DNA of 24,192 nucleotides, taken from assembly GCA_918026815.1 (NCBI GenBank), contig CAKJVC010000122.1, positions 1 to 24,192 of the forward strand, read 5' to 3'. Below the pieces are notes generated by a model. It worked only from the letters and a program-made list of their open reading frames with translations, did not search any database and was not told the DNA's origin. This document shows positions 18,669-24,192 of the stretch, piece after piece. Position numbers and translations under genes: made by a program. Position 1 is the first letter of the stretch. The number at the start of each line of letters is the position of its first letter. This DNA comes from Chalara sp. BL73. Its lineage: Eukaryota; Ascomycota; Leotiomycetes; Helotiales.

Positions 18669-21600
18669 TTAGTAGTCCGAGGGTTCTTCAGAATCATTTA
18701 CCCGGGCATATAGGCTTCTCTGTGCGTTCGTTAAATAGGGTGGTTGAACAACGAATTGTCGGCTGCTTCCTTCCCTTTCCTCAATATCTCCAGGCTCTTC
18801 AAGGTCAGGCTCGGAGCTTGAATCACTTGTTACCCCATCGTCCGGCGCATAGAAATGACCCTCTCGTTGGAAAAATAGCTTAAGCCTACTTCCTGAGAAA
18901 GTTCCTTTCAGGGCCACTCCGTCAGGCCCAAGCTCCTTAAGCTTGTAGTACCCTTTGTCGTTGTTAGCGCTGAGTATTTGATATGGCCCTAGCCACCTGA
19001 AGTCAAGCTTTCTATTAGAAGACATGTCGATTTCTCTGACAGAGTCATGACGAAGTACAATGTCGTCTTTCTGCAGCGGTCTAGCTCTGATCCTATGCCT
19101 GGCATCAAAAACTTCTTTCCCTTCTTGCCGTCGACGAGTTTTTCTGTACCTGGCTTCTTCGACATCCTCCCTTCTCATTTGGAATTGCCTCGCCCTTAGC
19201 TCAATAAGCTTAGAACGGTCCGTAATCTCCTCTGTAAAAAGGGTCCTCCAAGTGGGGAACTTCGATTCTATTGGCAGAATGGGCTCTCGTCCGTATACCA
19301 TATAAAACGGTGTGTACCCTGTAGGTCCGTGAACTGTAGTGCGTTCCGCAAATAGAACAGCTGCTAAATTGTCAACCCAGCTTCCTCCTAGTTTAGACAA
19401 GGCGTCTTTCAGGGTTTTGTGACCACGTTCGATCATTCCATTTGCTGCAGCATGGTATGCGGAGACCTGAATCCTGTTCACTCCCCATTTCGAGAGTAAT
19501 TCTAGCACTTCTCCTTTGAATTCTCCTCCGCCATCTACAACTATCCTTCCGAAAATACCATGGCGGCAAATAACGTCTTCCCAAATGAATCGTGCAACTG
19601 TAGAAGCATCTTTACTCGCAATAGCCCTTGCTTCGGGCCAGCCACTCATGTCGTCCCTGGCTACAACTAAGTACTTCTTCCCTTTCTGAGCCGGCATGTA
19701 AGTAATATCAATCGCCCATTTTTCCATTAGCCCGTTCGACGCCGTAGGGTACATAGCTTCCTCTTCTTTTCCGGCCGCCCTGAATTGACATTCCTCGCAC
19801 GTCTTGACGTAGTCTTTCACATCCTTATAGCAGCCGTGCCAGAAGTATCGTTGAGAAATTCTATGATAAGTGCTTTCTCTTCCTTTATGGCCGCTTTGGT
19901 GGTGTACATCCCGAAGGATCCTGTCTCGGATCCGCTTGCTATCGACTACAAGCTTGATAGGCATTCCTTTCGTTGGCAAGCGCCACAATTTCCGTCCGTG
20001 AACGCCATATTTCAGTGCTTCCTTTTTGAACTTGCGGAATTCTGGAACACTCATGTCTTTAGGCTTTCTGAGCGTTGTCAAATAGCGCGCTATCCTGATA
20101 GATTCTTCACTGTACTCAGAACTGGAAATAGGTGTTTCGTACTCAGGTCCTTCCGAGCTTGACTCGATTCCGATTTCTTCGCTACGTAAAGAAGCCACTT
20201 TATCTTTCATTTCTTGAAGTATTAGCTTTCTACTTCGCAACTCAGGATCTGTTTCATGCTCGGAGTCAGTGTTTTGTTCTGAGTCGACAATTTGTTCGGA
20301 GCCTATGTCTTGTTCGGTTTCTACAGGGCATATTTCGTACGCTCCTAGTTCCGCCAGTATCCAATCGTCAATATCTTCGCTCTTTGAGTCGGTATCTTCA
20401 GGGTGAGGAGGTCTTCTTGACAGCGCATCAGCGGCTGTATGCTGTTTTCCGGGCACATGCCGTACTTCAAAATCAAATAGTCGTATCCAGGCAAGCCACC
20501 GAGTAATCAAGGCTCCTGGGTGATCCGTAGCGGCTCTATTCAGCTGTGCTACAAGCACATTCGCATCTGTTTCCAACACAAAGTGGATTGCAATAATCCA
20601 AACTTGCAATTTCTTCAAAATCTTGAGAACGCCTCTGCACTCCCGTTTTGTAGCGTCGTAGTTGCGCTCGGCTTTCGACCAAGTCCCGCTTTCATATCTA
20701 GCAGGCCTAACTCTGCCTGATGCGAGATCCCTTTGGCCTAAGTAACCACCATAGCCATCCAAGCTGGCATCTACTCCTACAACAATTTCTCCGGCATCCG
20801 GCCCATAGTCGATCCGGATAAGCACCGGCGCTGTAACCATAGCGTTTTGTAGCGTCCTCATAGCTACTCCCTGGACTTCAGGATCCCAATGCCATGTAAC
20901 ACCCTTTTTCATCAAGTCGTAAATAGGTGCCGCAATAGTGCCGAAATCCTTCACCCAAATCCGGAAATACACGCACAAGCCTATAAAAGCTTTGGCTTCC
21001 GTAACGTTTTCAGGTGTTTTCCAGTTCATAATTTTGACGACTTTGTCCGCAGAAGGCTCTTTTCCTTTTGAGTTGCATACGAAGCCTACAATATTCAGCC
21101 CGTCTCTGCAGAATTGAGACTTAGGGCCTATAGAGCCCCCTGCACGCTCAATTCGTTCCAGCGTTTTGTCGAGGTTCTGAATATGCTCAAAAATATACCG
21201 TCGTATTCCGGGCAACACTTCCTCCCCGTTATAATCCGTATAGGGTCCTTTAACGCCTATGTCGTCTAGGAAAGGTACAGCTATTTCAGGACAGATTGCG
21301 GCTAGAACAAGCATCATGATCCTTACGCATTCTGCAACTGAATTCGTAGCGCCTTGGGGTAATGTTGTGTATCTCAGCAATCCGAGTGGTGTAAAGAATG
21401 CTGTCATATCTCTGCAAATAGGATGTAACGTCATTTGATCATATCCGGAGTATAAGTCAACTAGGCTTGCAATATAACACCCTGCAAACTCATCAGCAAA
21501 TTCGTCGACAGAAGGAGGTAAATTCGCGTCTCTCAGTGTAACAGCATTCATAAACGTTGCCGAGTTAATCAGCCTGTAATCACCGGGCTTTTTTAGCAAC

Positions 21601-21842
21601 CAAAACCATGAGTTCCGATATGGCCCATCACAGTACTCCAGCACGCCGCGATCCAGTCTTTCTCTAAACATTTTTACCACTAAAGGTTTTAATGCTTTTG
21701 GAATAGGAAAACTCGCTGCTTGCCATGCTGTGTGTTCTATTGTTTTGATCACAATAGGTGGTGATACATCCTCATGAAATCGTCCGCATTCAGACCAGTC
21801 GAACGCAAAAACTTTTTCTCTGTTAATCAGGACTTCTTCCAA
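18669..21842 (-). CDS. Retrotransposon pol: reverse transcriptase, RNase H, integrase (1057 codons)
   Basis: Copies element RNA into DNA and integrates it. Reverse transcriptase spans about residues 40-260: first Asp at 129 (SLVDLYSGYDQ), LPQGATNS at 161-168, and active-site FLDD at 191-194. RNase H spans about 350-475 with Asp358 (VDAS), Glu401 (KRECRG), Asp426 (ETDAN) and Asp472 (AADALSR). An acidic linker with repeated DSEQ/DSEH units (about 510-535) follows. The integrase zinc motif has His near 648-652 and Cys682/Cys685 (CEEC); the DDE triad is Asp712 (IDITYMP), Asp770 (VVDGGGEF) and Glu805 (NGMIERGH). The tail LDFRWLGPYQIL is the usual C-terminal module. The listed first codon is TTG, not a real start: the protein continues upstream in another frame after a likely one-base loss at 21846-21847. 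All catalytic residues are present. Confidence 0.92.
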   Translation of the reverse strand: MEEVLINREKVFAFDWSECGRFHEDVSPPIVIKTIEHTAWQAASFPIPKALKPLVVKMFRERLDRGVLEYCDGPYRNSWFWLLKKPGDYRLINSATFMNAVTLRDANLPPSVDEFADEFAGCYIASLVDLYSGYDQMTLHPICRDMTAFFTPLGLLRYTTLPQGATNSVAECVRIMMLVLAAICPEIAVPFLDDIGVKGPYTDYNGEEVLPGIRRYIFEHIQNLDKTLERIERAGGSIGPKSQFCRDGLNIVGFVCNSKGKEPSADKVVKIMNWKTPENVTEAKAFIGLCVYFRIWVKDFGTIAAPIYDLMKKGVTWHWDPEVQGVAMRTLQNAMVTAPVLIRIDYGPDAGEIVVGVDASLDGYGGYLGQRDLASGRVRPARYESGTWSKAERNYDATKRECRGVLKILKKLQVWIIAIHFVLETDANVLVAQLNRAATDHPGALITRWLAWIRLFDFEVRHVPGKQHTAADALSRRPPHPEDTDSKSEDIDDWILAELGAYEICPVETEQDIGSEQIVDSEQNTDSEHETDPELRSRKLILQEMKDKVASLRSEEIGIESSSEGPEYETPISSSEYSEESIRIARYLTTLRKPKDMSVPEFRKFKKEALKYGVHGRKLWRLPTKGMPIKLVVDSKRIRDRILRDVHHQSGHKGRESTYHRISQRYFWHGCYKDVKDYVKTCEECQFRAAGKEEEAMYPTASNGLMEKWAIDITYMPAQKGKKYLVVARDDMSGWPEARAIASKDASTVARFIWEDVICRHGIFGRIVVDGGGEFKGEVLELLSKWGVNRIQVSAYHAAANGMIERGHKTLKDALSKLGGSWVDNLAAVLFAERTTVHGPTGYTPFYMVYGREPILPIESKFPTWRTLFTEEITDRSKLIELRARQFQMRREDVEEARYRKTRRRQEGKEVFDARHRIRARPLQKDDIVLRHDSVREIDMSSNRKLDFRWLGPYQILSANNDKGYYKLKELGPDGVALKGTFSGSRLKLFFQREGHFYAPDDGVTSDSSSEPDLEEPGDIEEREGSSRQFVVQPPYLTNAQRSLYARVNDSEEPSDY

Positions 21843-22900
21843 AACTTCCTTTCCGCAGGCTGCAGCATATCCCCGATATTTAGATCTTTTAGTCTTTCAG
21901 GCGTAAGTCTTGACTCTCTAGGAATGTCCGAAAACCTGGGAATAATATGTTCTTGATATATTCCAACTTGTTCTTGAAAAACGTCTCTTGCTTTAGATCT
22001 CTCATACCAGTCTTTTCTGCCTCCGGGAGCATTGCCTACTCCGTCAGCTTTATCAACTGGATGGATCTTTTGTCCTTTGTTTTGTATGCAGTATTCACGC
22101 TAAAGTACCGCGTTGCTCTCCTTCTGTAAGGAAAAGGCGTGTAATTGGGGTCAAACTCTGTCCCCACAAAATCCAAAACTAAATGAGTGTCTGTGTTCCA
22201 CGAATTGCCTATAAGCCCGTCCCTCCCTCAAAGGGTAGAACTTGTCCCCAAGTTCTTTAAGCACTGGAACAAGCTGAAAGCTTCCTTGAAACATCTCTGC
22301 GTTTGTTGTACAAAAGCCATCTATAGCTACGCAGTCAGCTACAGATGTTGCTAGTTTTCCGAATCTGTCGTATATCCGTCATCACTATCGGACTCAATCA
22401 TTCCGATAGTGTTTTGAGCCCGACGCATTACAGCGTTCTTTGCGGATTCCGTTTCGGTATTTGTCTTTACTGTAGTGATCAAGCCAGTCCTTGGGTCTCG
22501 AATAGAAGCAAAAACAGGGCCGTCAGGAGAATCTCTAGGATAGCGGAACACTACTCTGGCTTTGCGTATAAATGGAAAGCCTAGAATCAGCTTGAAACCA
22601 GGAGAGTCCATAATATAGAATCGGGTCCTTATAGCTGCATTGCCAATAGTAACCGGCAAATTGTCTACGAACCCTACAAATTTCGACGTACTTCCTGTAA
22701 TAGTCTTTAGAGCCATATTGTCGTTCCGAGTAATAGGAATGTCCACTCTTGTCGCAACTTCTAGCGTCATCAAGCTAACCTCGGCGCCCGTGTCAAGCGT
22801 AGCTCTAATGTCTACAAGCTTTGAGTGCCCTGCTAGTGTAATAACAACTTTTTGTAGGGGAATGAACTTCCGAATATCCCGAATAAGACTCCACTAAGCC
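21843..22900 (-). pseudogene. Retropepsin and protease-RT linker, frameshifted
   Basis: The protease domain is at about 22860-22430: LQKVVITLAGHSKLV, then the active-site DTGAE (22794-22780), VTIGNAAIRTRFYI and the flap-side LILGFPF. It would cut the polyprotein. Downstream coding continues as LATSVADCVAIDGF, then NSWNTDTHLVLDFVG, PFPYRRRATRYFS, HPVDKADGVGNAPGG and RLTPERLKDLNIGDML. These blocks are in different frames. Each junction is mended by one extra base: 22355-22358, the G-rich stretch 22216-22227, 22068-22071 and 21846-21847. A further break lies upstream of the protease near 22885-22895. The order fits a single polyprotein leading into the pol frame. Confidence 0.8.
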
Positions 22901-24192
22901 GAAACCAACGTCAGCCGTGCTTTTGCTGCAATCTACCAGCTCCCTAAGCCTATGATGCTTTCTTTAGGCGCTTGCTCAGCAGCTGTATTAGAGTCAATAC
23001 TAGAGCAAATTACTAGTTCTCCCAGGCCTATCATGCTTTCCTCAATAGGTGCATGCTCCATTTCCGCATCCAGGGTTCCTTCTAGGGTTCTAGGCCGTCT
23101 TTAGAGAGCAAGGCCGGATCTGCTAGCGACAGCAGTTCCCTAAAGTAAATCCTTCGGGAATCGATTTCTGGGTCATAAGTTTTGCCAGCGAACTCATGAC
23201 TGTAGCCAAGCCTGGCCAGCGCACTCTACAGTGGGCTTCATTTTTGAGCTTTCGTAGCCTTTCGCTCCAGGCTAGCTTTTTCCGGCTCTTTAGGCTTGTT
23301 CTCAGGAGAATCTTCCTGAAAACGTACCGTTCTCAGCTGCGGTGTTTTAACTACACCGTGCTTCGCCTGCTCTTGAAGCTTTTGCTGTAGTGTAAGCTTA
23401 GAATCATATGGTGCTTGACGCTTTGCTTTTCTGGTGGATGGCCTGACTTCTACAGGCTCTATCCCGGCTTCTTTTGCAATGAAGTTTTGCACCCAAGCAC
23501 TCGTCTCATCACTTAGCTCCGTTTCTGTCAGTATGTCGCCAGTCTCACAAACGTAAGTTTCAATGTTGTTAACCACGCTTTTTTCCTGGCTTGAGCTCCT
23601 TCTCTACTAAACCGGGCTTCTTCCTCCAAGGCTCGTTTTCTATTTTCAGGAATGTGGCTAAATTTGGTATTGATAGTTCGCGCTATAACTTGGTCCCGGC
23701 GCGGAAGGTCGTTGCTGAACTGTACAGGTATTGAAGTCTTTCCGGCTTCCCAAGGTCCTAAGCAAATATAGTGATCTTCATCAGACTCATGAATAACGCC
23801 TAGGCCAATAAACCTTTTGTAGTCGTGGCACTGGTTTATATATTTATGAGGCTCTTGAGGTCTCATATCACTTGATTGCTGATTCCTGCACCACTTGCAA
23901 GTATCGTCATCTCGGAACCTTTTTTCTTTGCGAATCCTCCGTAGCCGACTTCATATTCTTCAGCATAATCCCTTCCAAATGGTTGAGGTTAGCTATTCGA
24001 GCTTTTGCTGAGCTCGCTCTGCAACAACCTGCAAAATTCGCAAGCGTTCCAAGCCTTCTGTAATGTTGTCTATCTCCTGGTCCGTGACTGAACGGTTTTC
24101 TAGAGATTTTTCTCTGACAAGAGGCAAAACAGCTTTGTTGCGTTCTTCTAGTCTTAACGTCGAAGATGCCGAAGTTGCTGAGCGAGTTCCTT
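22901..24192 (-). pseudogene. Gag region of the retrotransposon, frameshifted and partial
   Basis: From right to left: a helical, charged segment (RLEERNKAVLPLV, then DNITEGLERLRILQVVAERAQQ, about 24160-24007) suited to a coiled coil; a segment ending RKK; then a Cys/His pattern C-K-W-C...H-x5-C (about 23920-23830) that resembles, but does not match, the standard C-x2-C-x4-H-x4-C knuckle. Next come GLGVIHES and CLGPW, a Lys/Glu-rich part (23576-23238), and a tail with two related units, ESMIGLGELV and ESIIGLG(E)LV (about 23040-22930). Frame changes at 24003-24006, 23579-23584, 23085-23087 and 22942-22944 each need one extra base. Gag packages element RNA. The N-terminus lies beyond the window. 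Confidence 0.7.

Larger units (their letters stand above)
18669..24192 (-). mobile_element. Ty3/gypsy LTR retrotransposon, gag end beyond the window
   Basis: Reading on the minus strand from the right edge: gag-like coiled-coil and Cys/His region, retropepsin with DTGAE, reverse transcriptase, RNase H and integrase. This RT-RH-IN order defines the Ty3/gypsy (Metaviridae) class. The 5' LTR and primer-binding site would lie right of 24192. The 3' LTR may be the candidate at 15634-16377, which would extend the element leftwards. The pol frame is uninterrupted, while gag-protease has at least eight frame breaks. The element is therefore not autonomous as written. Confidence 0.9.

Noticed and set aside
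21846..22400. Programmed ribosomal frameshifting between gag-protease and pol
   Set aside because: Several separate breaks, all needing one extra base and spread over short runs, do not fit a single programmed slip site.
1..24192. CRISPR arrays, bacterial operons, rRNA genes or complete tRNA genes
   Set aside because: None seen; intron-rich genes with fungal splice signals make a bacterial reading untenable, and no full tRNA cloverleaf could be formed.

Overview
The window looks like nuclear DNA of a filamentous ascomycete (Pezizomycotina). Genes are split by 46-68 nt introns with GT...CTRAY...AG signals. The gene content is typical of these fungi: a NACHT-type NLR, a Zn2Cys6 regulator, a Dal5-like permease, a TauD-like dioxygenase and a Ty3/gypsy element. 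A leotiomycete is my guess from gene style; no marker gene is present to prove it.

Layout. 1-1551 (-): decayed NLR-like gene with a TIR/SEFIR-like N-terminus and a NACHT domain, running off the left edge. 2246-3690 (+): decayed gene for a fungal membrane protein of unknown function. 4404-5665 (-): intact five-exon aldo/keto reductase. 5977-8029 (-): Zn2Cys6 transcription factor, complete except for one extra base in exon 3. 8671-10621 (-): intact seven-exon MFS anion:cation symporter. 11044-12295 (+): intact four-exon Fe(II)/2-oxoglutarate dioxygenase of the TauD type, divergent from the transporter. 12696-13592 (-): intact single-exon dienelactone hydrolase. 13593-15633: no gene recognised. 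15634-17136: LTR-like sequence followed by a tandemly duplicated two-intron module. 17137-18668: unassigned. 18669-24192 (-): Ty3/gypsy retrotransposon with an uninterrupted 1057-codon pol frame (RT, RNase H, integrase) and a heavily frameshifted gag-protease part that continues past the right edge.

How the genes may work together. The regulator, permease and TauD-type dioxygenase look like a small nutrient-uptake and oxidation module (organosulfonate or a related carboxylate). The permease and dioxygenase share a 422 bp divergent promoter containing an exact 6+3+6 palindrome. The hydrolase and reductase flank this module and may or may not belong to it. The regulator appears frameshifted, so the module may have lost its own control, or the base is an assembly error.

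A pattern across the window: most broken frames (NLR, membrane protein, gag-protease) can be explained by the loss of one base from a short homopolymer, while four genes and the 3.2 kb pol frame have none. Either real decay or uneven consensus quality would explain it, and read-level checking would decide. Exon structures were worked out by hand from splice signals and reading-frame continuity. Statements about family resemblance come from memory of those families, not from a search.
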